64,000 nt of DNA from Olsenella sp. GTDB lineage: Bacteria > Actinomycetota > Coriobacteriia > Coriobacteriales > Atopobiaceae. A model generated the notes under the pieces. It did no database searches, was not told the origin of the DNA, and saw only the letters and a program-made list of their open reading frames with translations. Location: positions 36,977 to 100,976 of the forward strand of contig JALCMG010000009.1 of assembly GCA_022648325.1 (NCBI GenBank), given 5' to 3'. Positions 41,229 to 50,748 of this stretch are shown piece by piece (positions within the stretch are counted from its first letter, which is position 1; every line of letters begins with the position of its first letter). A program made the position numbers and the translations under genes.

Positions 41229-42689
41229 ATGGCAGATAACAACACTCCCACCTCCGGCGGAATGAAGAAGGAGCTCACGCTCTTCAACTTCTTCGCCATC
41301 GGATTTGGCGCCATCATCGGCACCGGATGGGTTCTTCTGGTGGGCGACTGGATGGTGCTGGGCGGAGGCCCCATCCCGGCGATGATCGCCTTTGCTATCG
41401 GTGCGATTTTTCTCGTCCCCATTGGCATGTGCTTTGGCGAGCTTACCGCGGCAATCCCCATCTCGGGCGGCATCATCGAGTACGTGGACCGCACCTTTGG
41501 TCGCAAGTTAGGCTTCCTTACCGGATGGATGCTGCTTCTGGGCAACGCCCCGCTCTGCCCCTGGGAGGCCATCGCCATATCCACGCTGCTCACCGACCGC
41601 TTTGCGGAGTTCCCGGCCCTGGCATGGCTTCGCTCGGTGAAGCTCTACACCATCATGGGAGCTGACGTGTACCTGTGGCCAACCATCATCTCGCTGGGCT
41701 TTGCGGTGCTCGTGATTGTCCTCAACTTCCGCGGCGCAGGTGCCGCGGCAAAGCTCTCCAGCTTCCTCACCAAGGCGCTTCTCGCGGGCATGGTGCTGGC
41801 CATGATTATCTCCTTTGCCACCGGCTCGCCCTCCAATGCGCTTCCCGTGTTCTCACAGGTGACTGACGCCGCTGGCGGCTCCGCAACCGAAGCCACCTCC
41901 ACGCTTGGCGGCATCGTGGCCGTCCTGGTCATGACACCCTTCTTCTACGCTGGTTTCGACACCATCCCGCAGCAGGCCGAGGAGGCCTCGGCAAACCTTG
42001 ACTGGAAGAAGTTTGGTCTCATTCCGGCCATCGCGCTTCTCGCCTCTGGCGTGTTCTACCTCATCTGCATCTACTCGTTTGGCACCATCATCGACTGGCA
42101 TGAGTTCGTGCGCTCCTCTGTCCCTGCCCTGGCTGTTCTCGTGCGCATCAACATCTTCTTCTACATTGCGATGCTCATCATTGCGACGCTGGGCCCCCTT
42201 GGCCCCATGAACTCCTTCTTTGGAGCCTCCACACGCCTGATGCTTGCCATGGGACGCAAGGAGATGCTCCCCAAGTCCTTCGCTGAGATTGACCCCACGT
42301 CCGGTGCCCCCAAGAACGGCAATATCGTGATGGCCGTCCTAACGCTAGTGGGCCCCTTCCTTGGCAGGAACATGCTGGTGCCGCTCACGAACGTTGCGTC
42401 GCTGGGCTTCATCTTTGCCTGCACCATGGCTGCCTGTGCCTGCCTGCGCCTGCGCAAGACCGAACCTAATCTGCCGCGCCCGTACAAGGTCAACGGCGGC
42501 AAGGTGGGCATTGGCTGCGCAATCGCCGCCGGAGCCATCGTAATCGCCCTGATGGTGCTGCCGTTTAGCCCCGCCGCCCTCAACGGCGTGGAGTGGGCCA
42601 TCACTGGTGCCTGGGTCCTCATCGGCATCCTGATTCTGGCGCTCTTTGGCAACCGGCATGCCGTTGCTGACACGGCGCGCTCCAGCTAG
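41229..42689 (+). CDS. APC-family amino acid permease
   Basis: A 486-aa integral membrane transporter with about 12 hydrophobic helices. The unwound helix-1 motif FFAIGFGAIIGTGWVLLVGD near residue 20 and ELTAAIPISGGIIEYVDRTFGR are APC-superfamily signatures. SFFGASTRLMLAMGRKEMLPKSFAEI is the conserved loop. The ATG follows GAGAGGAGAGGGA. It is followed 84 bp later by an amidohydrolase on the same strand, suggesting uptake of a substrate such as an amino acid or dipeptide derivative. The specificity is unknown. Confidence 0.88.
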   Translation: MADNNTPTSGGMKKELTLFNFFAIGFGAIIGTGWVLLVGDWMVLGGGPIPAMIAFAIGAIFLVPIGMCFGELTAAIPISGGIIEYVDRTFGRKLGFLTGWMLLLGNAPLCPWEAIAISTLLTDRFAEFPALAWLRSVKLYTIMGADVYLWPTIISLGFAVLVIVLNFRGAGAAAKLSSFLTKALLAGMVLAMIISFATGSPSNALPVFSQVTDAAGGSATEATSTLGGIVAVLVMTPFFYAGFDTIPQQAEEASANLDWKKFGLIPAIALLASGVFYLICIYSFGTIIDWHEFVRSSVPALAVLVRINIFFYIAMLIIATLGPLGPMNSFFGASTRLMLAMGRKEMLPKSFAEIDPTSGAPKNGNIVMAVLTLVGPFLGRNMLVPLTNVASLGFIFACTMAACACLRLRKTEPNLPRPYKVNGGKVGIGCAIAAGAIVIALMVLPFSPAALNGVEWAITGAWVLIGILILALFGNRHAVADTARSS

Positions 42690-42773
42690 CCGGTCTCAGT
42701 AAGGCTACAGCGCGCCCAAGGCGCGACTAGCGATACATGCACTACTAGGCTCGCACGAATTGGAGGTTTTGGT

Positions 42774-44021
42774 ATGAGCAAGATCGCATTCAAGGGTGGC
42801 AAGCTCGTCGACGGTACGGGTGCCTCGCCGGTAGAGGACAGCCTTGTCCTGGTAGACGACAAGAAGATCGCTTACGCCGGCACCGCCACCGAGATTCCCG
42901 AGGGCTACGAGGTACGTGACATCTCCGGCCGTACCATCATGCCGGGCATCATCGACACGCACATTCACTTCTCGGGCAACCTCACTGACAACGACAACGA
43001 CTGGGTCATCGAGACCGTTGCCCAGAAGCAGGCGTGCGCGGTCAAGCAGGCCTATGACGCCGTGACCCACGGCCTCACCACCGTGTGCGAAATCGGCCGT
43101 AACGGTATCGCCATCCGCGACCTGGTGAACATGGGCGTCATGAAGGGGCCGCGTATCTTCGCGACCGGTCTGGGCTTCTGCCGCACGGCCGGTCACGGCG
43201 ACTGCCACAAGCTGCCGTTCGAGATGTCGAAGACCGGCCATCCCTGGGGCGACCAGGTGGACGGTCCGTGGGAGCTTCGCCACGCCATCCGCATGCGCCT
43301 GCGCGAGAACCCCGATGCTATCAAGATCTGGGCAACGGGCGGCGGCATCTGGCGTTGGGACTCCGGTCGCGCCCAGCTGTACAGCTCCGAGGAGATCAAA
43401 GCCGTGTGCGATGAGTGCGCGATGATCGGCATCCCCGTGTGGTCGCACTCCTACAACTCCATCTCGGCAGCGTATGACTCGGTGCGCTTTGGCTGCGAGC
43501 AACTCATCCACGGTTTCGAGCTTGACGACAAGACCATGGACCTCATGGCCGAGCAGGGCACCTTCTTCACGCCCACCGTTGGCTTCCTTCCAAGCTGGTA
43601 TGCGACGTATCCGCCCGAGTGGACACCCGAGCTGGACAAGTGGCCTGGCAAGGACAACGCCGAGAAGGGCATCGCACGCTCGTACGCCAACCTCAACCGT
43701 GCGTACAGGCTGGGCGTCACGCTTACCGTGGGCTCGGACTCCTTCAGCTTCTCCACGCCGTATGGCTACACCACGCTGGACGAGGTCTACGCGTGGGTCG
43801 AGCATTGCGACATCCCTGCCATGGATGCCATTGTCGCAGCCACACTCAACGGCGCCAAGATGGTTCACCATGAGGACGAGTTCGGCTCGCTCGAGAAGGG
43901 CAAGTACGCCGACCTGCTCGTTGTTAACGGAGACCCGCTTTCCAACATCCACGACCTTACGCCCGACAACATGGAGGTCATCATGAAGGAGGGCGACCAG
44001 ATGATCAAGGGTGCCCTGTAG
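42774..44021 (+). CDS. Amidohydrolase family metallohydrolase (imidazolonepropionase/Xaa-Pro dipeptidase-like)
   Basis: A 415-aa TIM-barrel hydrolase. Metal ligands are visible in TIMPGIIDTHIHFSGN (HxH near residue 62), a bridging Lys candidate in AIKIWATGGGI, His in VWSHSYNSISAA and QLIHGFEL, and the catalytic Asp in TLTVGSDSFSF. The C-terminal LEKGKYADLLVVNGDPLSNI is the return of the beta-sandwich. It belongs to the broad group including prolidase-type amidohydrolases of the aryldialkylphosphatase type. The permease upstream and LysR downstream make a transport-hydrolysis-regulation module likely. Confidence 0.87.
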   Translation: MSKIAFKGGKLVDGTGASPVEDSLVLVDDKKIAYAGTATEIPEGYEVRDISGRTIMPGIIDTHIHFSGNLTDNDNDWVIETVAQKQACAVKQAYDAVTHGLTTVCEIGRNGIAIRDLVNMGVMKGPRIFATGLGFCRTAGHGDCHKLPFEMSKTGHPWGDQVDGPWELRHAIRMRLRENPDAIKIWATGGGIWRWDSGRAQLYSSEEIKAVCDECAMIGIPVWSHSYNSISAAYDSVRFGCEQLIHGFELDDKTMDLMAEQGTFFTPTVGFLPSWYATYPPEWTPELDKWPGKDNAEKGIARSYANLNRAYRLGVTLTVGSDSFSFSTPYGYTTLDEVYAWVEHCDIPAMDAIVAATLNGAKMVHHEDEFGSLEKGKYADLLVVNGDPLSNIHDLTPDNMEVIMKEGDQMIKGAL

Positions 44022-44074
44022 GCGGAGGTTGCCGTTCCCCTTATAGCCAACCATGCGTTGAACTGCCTCTTGGT

Positions 44075-44115
44075 GAGGGCCGGCTGTGGCGACGCGGCCG
44101 GCCCCTCTTTTTCTC
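44075..44115 (+). terminator. Rho-independent terminator after the amidohydrolase
   Basis: GAGGGCCGGC pairs with GCCGGCCCCTC (one bulge) around a 12-nt loop and is followed by five T and TTCTC. Confidence 0.8.
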
Positions 44116-44186
44116 GCAAGCAATTTCTGCAATTAGCGTACAGTAACGGACGCAGACACTTCAGTTGCCCAGAATAGGAGGCAGGC

Positions 44187-45059
44187 GTGGAGGGGAACAT
44201 CCGCAAGTTCCGGGCATTCGTAACGAGCGCCCGAGTTGGCAGCTTCACGCGGGCGGCAAAGGAGCTGGGCTGCACGCAGTCAACCGTGAGCCGCATGGTC
44301 GCAAGCCTCGAGGCGGATTGGCAACTTCAACTGTTCTACCGCCAAGGCACATCCTTGGTACTCACCAACGATGGCCAGGCACTTCTGGATGATGCGATCA
44401 GTCTCTGCCGCGCATACGATTCCCTGTTCCGCCATGTTGAATCACTCCATGGTCTGGACTCGGAATCAGTCGCGATTGCTGCCCCATCGAGCATTGTTGC
44501 CCTACGGCTGGCCAAGCCCCTCGGTTCATTCGTCCGGAAGTATCCCGGAGTCCAAGTAAGCATTATCGAGAGCACGTACGGAGAAGCCGAAAGTCTGATG
44601 GAAAAGGACCAGGCGGACTTCGCCTTCGTTCCACACCGTATGAAGGCTGAGGGTCTGGAGTGCAGCCTGTTCGAGCGAGACGAGCTCGTGATTGTGGCTC
44701 CCCAGAATCACTTCTCCCAGCCTGGGGCCATCCCCATAGAATCCCTGATAGAGGAAATGTTTGTCGCTGACACCGAAACGGCCCCGCTGCTTCAGCGCGA
44801 GCTTCGCCACTCCAACGTGAGCTGCGTCACCTCAAACACGACCGCCATACTGGCCATGGTCGAGGCGGGGCTGGGGATTTCGCTGCTACCAAGTCTAGCA
44901 CTGGAGGGAAGCGACACTCGCCTGGACGTCCGCCATTTGGAGACGCCGGCGTGGCGCAGCATGTACCTCGTGCATCATCGACACGATAGCCTCGGAAAGG
45001 CGGCCCAAGTCTTCCTGGATATGTTGACAGATATCTTATCCAACGGAAGTGACGAGTAG
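44187..45059 (+). CDS. LysR-family transcriptional regulator
   Basis: A 290-aa regulator. The N-terminal winged helix is typical: FRAFVTSARVGSFTRAAKELGCTQSTVSRMVASLE, then LFYRQGTSLVLTNDGQALL. The effector-binding domain starts near residue 92 (VAIAAPSSIVALRLAKPLG). The GTG start follows AGGAGG at 5 bp. It is on the same strand as the amidohydrolase, downstream of its terminator, and convergent with AlaX. Its targets are probably the permease and amidohydrolase genes (inference from context). Confidence 0.9.
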   Translation: MEGNIRKFRAFVTSARVGSFTRAAKELGCTQSTVSRMVASLEADWQLQLFYRQGTSLVLTNDGQALLDDAISLCRAYDSLFRHVESLHGLDSESVAIAAPSSIVALRLAKPLGSFVRKYPGVQVSIIESTYGEAESLMEKDQADFAFVPHRMKAEGLECSLFERDELVIVAPQNHFSQPGAIPIESLIEEMFVADTETAPLLQRELRHSNVSCVTSNTTAILAMVEAGLGISLLPSLALEGSDTRLDVRHLETPAWRSMYLVHHRHDSLGKAAQVFLDMLTDILSNGSDE

Positions 45060-45078
45060 GTCGTATGCATTTGCATGC

Positions 45079-46281
45079 TTAGCCCAAGACCGTGCTGATG
45101 GCGGCTTCGGCGGCATCGCTAGTTGTGGTCCAACTGCCTTGTACCATCTGCGGCTTTCCTCCGCCGCGGCCATCCAGCTCGTGATTAAGCTCCTTGCATG
45201 CCGGTCTTAGGTCAATGTCCTGCGCCGCGATTACATAAGCTGTGCGAGGCTCATCGCCCAAGACAGGCGAGAGGCTGGCGCATACGGTTGCGCCGGTGTG
45301 CTCGAGCACCTGCTCGCACAGGTAGCGAAGGTCCTCGACGTCCAGCTCCGGAAGGCAGCAGACGGCAAGTGTCCCCTCGGGCGCCAACGTGGAGACATAC
45401 TGGTCAATCTGCTTGCGGCCCGCTTGTCTCATCTGGTGCTTGAGGTCGTCCTTCTCAGCAGAGAGACGCCGCACTGCCTCGGGCACCTCCTCGTCTCCAA
45501 CAGTGAGGAAGTTGCTTGTCTCCCTAAGGCTGGCCATGGCGTCCTCGCAGGCCTCGAGGGCACGGCGACCGCAGAGAAGCTCGAGGCGGGTCCGCTTCTT
45601 CTTGGTGATCATGCGCAAGATCTTGATGAGTCCCACCTGACCGGTTGAGGACACGTGCGTGCCACAGCAGGCGCAGGAGTCCACGCCGCTAATCCGTACC
45701 ACACGGATCTGTCCGTCGTGGTCCTTCTTGCTGCGGTAATCCATCGCGGCAAGCTCAGCGGCCGAGGGAAGGAGCACCTCAACCGAGACATCCTCGCGAA
45801 CCGCTGCGTTTGCGCGGCGCTCAACGTCGAAGGCGTCATCCGGTGTAAGGACGCCATCGAAATCGACCTCGATGCATCGGTCTCCCATGTGGAAGCCCAC
45901 GTTGTTGTAGCCAAAGAGAGCATGCATGATGCCAGAGACAATGTGCTCTCCGGTGTGGGCCTCCATGTTGTCGCGCCGCCACATCCAGTCCAGTTCACCG
46001 TGCACGCGTGAGCCAATGGGGAGAGCGATGTCTGCGAGGTGAATGACCTCCCCGGCGCCTTCGCCCGGCACAGCCTCCCGCACATGAGCCACCAGAGCGT
46101 CCTTGCCCGATTCAACCGCAAGCGTGCCGCGGTCACCAGGCTGGCCCCCGCCAGTGGGGTAGAAGGCCGTCTCGTCGAGCTCGATTGCAAACCCTCCGCC
46201 TGTGGCAACGCACGACGTCACCGTGGCGTCAAACGCCCGCGTGTAGGGCTCCCTGTAGTAAAGCTCCTTAAACGTCTCCAT
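45079..46281 (-). CDS. AlaX-type alanyl-tRNA editing protein, long form
   Basis: A 400-aa trans-editing enzyme that removes Ser or Gly mischarged to tRNA-Ala. N-terminal ETAFYPTGGGQPGDRG is the conserved glycine loop. The metal site is HTGEH (His109, His113) with a downstream CACCGTHV (Cys and His). A C-terminal DHHA1-like domain (GTLAVCCLPELDVEDLR, then GRGGGKPQMVQGS) marks the AlaX-L form. The ATG follows GGAGG at 9 bp. It is convergent with lysR. The frame extends upstream, but that region lacks similarity to AlaX. Confidence 0.9.
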   Translation of the reverse strand: METFKELYYREPYTRAFDATVTSCVATGGGFAIELDETAFYPTGGGQPGDRGTLAVESGKDALVAHVREAVPGEGAGEVIHLADIALPIGSRVHGELDWMWRRDNMEAHTGEHIVSGIMHALFGYNNVGFHMGDRCIEVDFDGVLTPDDAFDVERRANAAVREDVSVEVLLPSAAELAAMDYRSKKDHDGQIRVVRISGVDSCACCGTHVSSTGQVGLIKILRMITKKKRTRLELLCGRRALEACEDAMASLRETSNFLTVGDEEVPEAVRRLSAEKDDLKHQMRQAGRKQIDQYVSTLAPEGTLAVCCLPELDVEDLRYLCEQVLEHTGATVCASLSPVLGDEPRTAYVIAAQDIDLRPACKELNHELDGRGGGKPQMVQGSWTTTSDAAEAAISTVLG

Positions 46282-46496
46282 GACCTGGTGCCTCCAAAGA
46301 CCGATAAGCTTTGCACACAAACATCCACAGCCGCCTATGATAGGCCCGATACCCAGATGGGCAAAACGCGGCGCAAGGTCCATCACCACACGTAACAATC
46401 GTCCATTCTCGCCCATCCCACGCGCGGTTACCGACTTCATCGTTACAAGGTTGATGACGTCGAACGCCACCGGCGCTTTCCCGCTAGGTTGGCACC

Positions 46497-47897
46497 CTAC
46501 TTGACAGACGCCGCGAGTCCGCTTGCGTTCTGGTTCTCGCGCTCCTCTGCGGCGAGCTCGCGCAGGATCGACCATGCCATGGGGATGGTCACCAAGAAGG
46601 TGATCACGTCGGTGACGGGCTGGGCCAGCTGCACGCCGAGAAGCCCCAGCAGGGGCGGCAGCACAAGCACCACGGGACCAAGCACAAGACCCAGCCTGCA
46701 TGCGCCAAGGATGGTCGCCCGCCACATGCGGCCGGTCGTCTGGAGCAGGAAGTTGGTGATCATCGCGGTGCCGGTGAGCGGGAGCGTGAAGCTCTCCACG
46801 CGCAGGGCGAGCGTGCCTATATCGACAACCTCGGCGTCGCTCGAAAAGAGCCCCACAAGCTGCGGTGCCAGGGCAAAGGTCACTACGCCTAGCAGGGCTA
46901 CGGCAATGAACGCCGTACGCACCGCGAAGTGATAGCCAGCCCTAATGCGCTCATAGAGCTTGGCGCCGTAGTTGTATCCAACCACCGGCTGAAAGCCCTG
47001 GCCAATGCCAATCTGCACGTAGTTGCCAATGCTGGTGATGCGCTGCACCACGGCGAGGGCGGCGATGGCCGCGTCTCCAAAGGGCCGCGCCGCCTCGTTG
47101 AGGAGGGTTGTCGCAACTCCGAGCATGCACTGGCGCACAAAGGAGGGGAGGCCTCCGTTCACGATCGTGGTAACCATGGCTCGGGTTGGCCTCCTCAGCC
47201 ACTTGGTCGAAAGAGGCGTTATGCCCACGTGCTGGATCTGCCAGATGAGAATGCAAAAACTGATGAACTGACAGATCACTGTGGCAATGGCACTGCCGGC
47301 AATTCCTAGGCCAATCCCATAGATCAGAAGCGGCTCGAGCGCAATGTTGATGAGTGCACCCGTCATGATGGCAATCATGGAATGCAGTGCCTCGCCCTCG
47401 AAGCGCAGCTGCATGTTGAGCATGAGCGAGCTGCACATGAAGGGCGCGCCAAGGAGGATGATTCCCACGAACGTCTTGGCATAGGGGAGGATCGTGCCGG
47501 TCGAGCCAGCCACCAGGCATATGGGCTCGATGAAGACGTTGCCGAAAATGGCGATGAGTGTGCCGAGAAGAAGCGTGGTGGCCAGGCCGTTGGTTGCCAT
47601 GATGCAGGCGCGCTCCCGCTCCTTTGCCCCAAGGTAGCGGGAGATGGCGTTGCCGGTGCCCTGGCCCATGCCAAAGCCCACGGCCTGAATGGCGGTCATG
47701 ACGACAAAGGAGATGCCAATCGCACCCTCGGCCGAGGTGCCTAGCGAACCCACAAAGAACGTGTCACAAAGGTTGTAGACGCTGGTCACGAGGTTGGAGA
47801 CTATCGATGGTGCGGCAAGCGATAATATGAGGGGCCTCACGGGCTCCTCCGTCATCTGCCGATACTTTGCTGTGGCTGCGTCTTTCTGATTCTCCAT
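46497..47897 (-). CDS. MATE-family efflux transporter
   Basis: A 466-aa integral membrane antiporter with about 12 helices. LILSLAAPSIVSNLVTSVYN and YNLCDTFFVGSLGTSAEGAI are typical of helix 1-2, and GMGQGTGNAISRYLGAKERERA follows. The second half repeats the pattern (GLPSFVRQCMLGVATTLLNEAAR; QIGIGQGFQPVVGYNYGA). The ATG start lacks a clear RBS. Similar Firmicute/Coriobacteria MATE proteins export cations or drugs with Na+ or H+; the substrate is unknown. It diverges from a recQ remnant. Confidence 0.9.
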   Translation of the reverse strand: MENQKDAATAKYRQMTEEPVRPLILSLAAPSIVSNLVTSVYNLCDTFFVGSLGTSAEGAIGISFVVMTAIQAVGFGMGQGTGNAISRYLGAKERERACIMATNGLATTLLLGTLIAIFGNVFIEPICLVAGSTGTILPYAKTFVGIILLGAPFMCSSLMLNMQLRFEGEALHSMIAIMTGALINIALEPLLIYGIGLGIAGSAIATVICQFISFCILIWQIQHVGITPLSTKWLRRPTRAMVTTIVNGGLPSFVRQCMLGVATTLLNEAARPFGDAAIAALAVVQRITSIGNYVQIGIGQGFQPVVGYNYGAKLYERIRAGYHFAVRTAFIAVALLGVVTFALAPQLVGLFSSDAEVVDIGTLALRVESFTLPLTGTAMITNFLLQTTGRMWRATILGACRLGLVLGPVVLVLPPLLGLLGVQLAQPVTDVITFLVTIPMAWSILRELAAEERENQNASGLAASVK

Positions 47898-47990
47898 GCG
47901 TTGTATGGTAGTACCCGCAGGCGGCACAGATGCTCCGGCGAACGGCATTACTTCAAGTAGACACAGGGGGGAGGGCTATAAGGGTGTCTG

Positions 47991-48925
47991 GTGAGAAAGT
48001 CTCAGGCTCTTGGAATGATGACCTCATCAGGGCACGCGAGGCTCTACGAAGCTCGTGGTCTCCCCGCTCATCTCTCTGATGGGCGACCAGGTTCACTCTC
48101 TCAAGGAGGCGGGAATCAGGGGTTCGTACCTCAATTCCACGCTCACGCCACGCCAGCAGGAGGTCGTGATGGCTCGGGCCCTCGCAGGATGGTACGACCT
48201 CATGTACGTTGCACCAGAGCGTCTCGCTGACCAGCGCTTTATTGCCTTTGCACAGCGGGCTCGCGTTCCACTTGTGGCCGTGGACGAGGCCCACTGCGTG
48301 AGCCAGTGGGGGCAGGACTTTCGTCCGGCGTACCGGGGCATCCCCGCGTTCGTGGCACAGCTGCCCCAGCGGCCAGTTGTCTGTGCGCTTACGGCCACCG
48401 CCACGTCGCGCGTGCGCCAGGATGTTTCCCGCCTGCTTGACCTGCACGACCCCCTCGTACAGGTGAATGGCTTTGACCGACCGAACCTCACGCTCTCCTC
48501 GTTTGAGCTAACGCCAAGGGAACGCACGCGGTGGCTTCTCGGCTACCTTGCGGCACACCCCACCTGGGCTGGCATCATCTATGCGACCACACAGAAGGTA
48601 GACGAGCTGGCTGCCGCCCTGCGCGAAGCGGGAATTTCCTCTGCGACCTATCACGCCGGGATGCAAAACGACGAACGCGCTGCCTCACAGGAGGCATTCG
48701 TGCATGATGAGGTGCGCGTGATGGTTGCCACCAACGCGTTTGGTATGGGAATCGACAAGTCTGACGTGCGCTTTGTTGTGAACTACGGACTGCCGCTCTC
48801 ACTCGAGGAGTACTACCAAGAGGCCGGACGAGCCGGGCGTGATGGCGAGCCGGCGGAGTGCTACATGCTCTGGAGCCAAGCTCCAGCGCTACGGCGACGT
48901 CTTTCTCGACGAGATCAACCACTGA
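47991..48925 (+). pseudogene. recQ: recQ remnant: frameshifted, internally deleted DNA helicase gene
   Basis: Fragments of an ATP-dependent DNA helicase RecQ. A stretch at 48009-48050 reads [14 protein letters not shown], aligning with the RecQ ATP-site segment but with the Walker A GKS lost. The frame then shifts, and from about 48055 a clean helicase core follows: [83 protein letters not shown]. At about 48873 it joins, in another frame, [20 protein letters not shown], the usual end of the HRDC domain. The zinc-binding/RQC region and most of HRDC are missing. It cannot be an active helicase. Confidence 0.85.
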
Positions 48926-48991
48926 TGCCCGCTGAGCCCGACGCGCGCCAGCCACATGGCGCGACTGGCGCGTCACCACAGACGCGGGGCC

Positions 48992-49441
48992 TTACCCAGC
49001 AACGCTAACGGTGCCGTCCTCCGTCACCGAGACGTCCATGCCGTCTCTAACGTAGTCGAGAAACTCGTCACCAAGCTGGTCCACGACAACAAACGGGTGG
49101 TCGGTCCAGTTCTTCGCGAGGATGGCACCGGCCGCCGCAAGAGGGTCGATGGGCTTTGAGAAGAGCATGCAGGCAGGGCCCGCGCCCATGTCGCACGCGC
49201 ACATGAAGACCATGCCACCAGTGGTCGAGCCGATGGTCCGCGGCAGGCAGATGGCCGCACCCTGCAGGGGCTTCTTATAAAGGTCGGGGTTGTTCTGGTC
49301 CGAGCAGGGGGCCTTCTTGTTCTTTAGGATGAGGGGCTGTTGGTAGCTCGCGAGCGTGTTGAAGCCACCATGGCTTACCAGCGCCTTCGCATTAGCAGTT
49401 CCGGCGACCACCGCGCGTCCCCTAAAGGTCTTCTCAGCCAT
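48992..49441 (-). CDS. Aconitase X small (swivel) subunit, DUF126
   Basis: A 149-aa swivel-domain protein, partner of the large aconitase-X subunit. [33 protein letters not shown] is the conserved N-terminus, and [21 protein letters not shown] and [13 protein letters not shown] are family motifs. The RBS is in the end of the large-subunit gene and the genes touch, so they form a translational unit. Characterised bacterial homologues are cis-3-hydroxy-L-proline dehydratases; mevalonate-5-phosphate dehydratase is archaeal. Which reaction applies is not shown. Confidence 0.9.
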   Translation of the reverse strand: MAEKTFRGRAVVAGTANAKALVSHGGFNTLASYQQPLILKNKKAPCSDQNNPDLYKKPLQGAAICLPRTIGSTTGGMVFMCACDMGAGPACMLFSKPIDPLAAAGAILAKNWTDHPFVVVDQLGDEFLDYVRDGMDVSVTEDGTVSVAG

Positions 49442-50712
49442 TAGTCGATCCTTCCACTCGCGATGATGCGCAGGAGGTCTTCCTCGTCGAAGTACCGCGC
49501 ACTCGTGTAGGTGCGCAGCTTGTTGGAGCAGGTTACCACCGGAATGTCGGTTGCTGGGTTGTCCATGTACATGAGGGGGCAGATGTAGGTGAGCTTTGCG
49601 CCAGTGGCGAGAAGCTTCCTCTTTTCGGGCGTGTCGTCGAACGCGGCCAGGACGTCCGGTGCGCTCGAGACAACCGTAGGCACCGCCACGCGTGTGCGCC
49701 CCTCGCGAGCAAGCGCCTCGGGTATGCGATGCGCCCAGTCCTTGAGCTGCTCAAGCGAGCAATGCGGACAGCCGATGAACGCAAGGCGCGGTCGGGCCTC
49801 GGGGTTTTTCCAGATATTGGGGTAGCTTGCCTTCACGCGCTCAAGTTCGGCGTCATCAATCACGTAGTGCTTTGCGCCCTCGGCGATGAGGGACCCCCCA
49901 AGATTTACCGCCTCTGGCGTGATGCCCGCAACGTGGTAGAGGCCAACCGCCCCGTTCGACGCCGTGGCGGCACCCATGTCCTTGAGGTAGGCCTTCGCGG
50001 CGTCGTCCAGGGTGCCGCCAAGCCACTTGTCGAGGCCACGGATGTAGGGGACCTCGTCCATGACCTTCATGCCGATGGCAGAACCAAGGACCTGTGCCTG
50101 GGGTTTCTCGCTGCACTCCACGTCCACGACCCAAGTGGCCTTGCGCCCCTCGTCGGTTAGGAAGCCAAACTCGGGCACCTCGCCAACGATGTTGCCAAAG
50201 AGGTCGATGAAGCCGCTGTTCCTGTTGCACCTCGCACCCAAGACGGAGTTGGCATACACCACGGCCGATGACTCCGCCCAGCTGAGAATGTCGCCCCGTT
50301 TGGGGGTGTTGCCAACCTCGGGCAGGTAGCAGGCGCATGTGAAGGCGTTCTCGTCCTTGAGGCCCACGGCACGGAGCTGGCGCTCGTAGGAGTCCTGCTT
50401 GCTGTAGGTGACGGCACCCACGACCTTCTGGACAAGGCTTGCGGGTACATCCGCATTGTCGATGGGACGTGGGTCAACGGTGAAGGGCTCTTTCGTCTTG
50501 AGCCCCGCCTTGATGAGCTCGTCCATGAGACGGAAATTCGCCTCGAGAATCGAGATGCCAAAGCTCGTCACCAGGTGTCCCGGCGCGGTGACCTTGACCA
50601 TGCGCGTGGCGCCAAATGCCTCGCCGTACTCGACGAGTGTCCGCATTACCTTGGCAAGCGTCTCCCCCTGCTTGCCGTCGAGGATGTCGCGCTCCTCCTG
50701 GGTCAGCTCCAT
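49441..50712 (-). CDS. Aconitase X large catalytic subunit, DUF521
   Basis: A 423-aa Fe-S dehydratase subunit. MELTQEERDILDGKQGETLAKVMRTLVEYGEAFGATRMV is the family N-terminus. Cysteines that may bind the cluster are in ENAFTCACYLPEVGNTPK, GARCNRNSG, IGCPHCSLEQL and PVVTCSNKLRT. GADKLVxx-type regions are typical. With its small subunit it forms a heterodimeric cis-3-hydroxyproline dehydratase-like enzyme. It lies upstream in a minus-strand cluster with a flavoenzyme. Confidence 0.9.
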   Translation of the reverse strand: MELTQEERDILDGKQGETLAKVMRTLVEYGEAFGATRMVKVTAPGHLVTSFGISILEANFRLMDELIKAGLKTKEPFTVDPRPIDNADVPASLVQKVVGAVTYSKQDSYERQLRAVGLKDENAFTCACYLPEVGNTPKRGDILSWAESSAVVYANSVLGARCNRNSGFIDLFGNIVGEVPEFGFLTDEGRKATWVVDVECSEKPQAQVLGSAIGMKVMDEVPYIRGLDKWLGGTLDDAAKAYLKDMGAATASNGAVGLYHVAGITPEAVNLGGSLIAEGAKHYVIDDAELERVKASYPNIWKNPEARPRLAFIGCPHCSLEQLKDWAHRIPEALAREGRTRVAVPTVVSSAPDVLAAFDDTPEKRKLLATGAKLTYICPLMYMDNPATDIPVVTCSNKLRTYTSARYFDEEDLLRIIASGRID

Positions 50713-50748
50713 GGGCCGGCCTCCCTTCCTATTTGTAGCTCGACTACG

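Noticed and set aside
46282..46725. N-terminal extension of the AlaX frame
   Set aside because: The extra residues lack similarity to AlaX, and the ATG at 46281 has a good GGAGG; the region overlaps the end of the MATE gene.
48055..49008. A short intact RecQ-like helicase of 317 residues
   Set aside because: It lacks the Walker A segment and the C-terminal domains, and frameshifted pieces of both lie at its ends, so it is described as a pseudogene.
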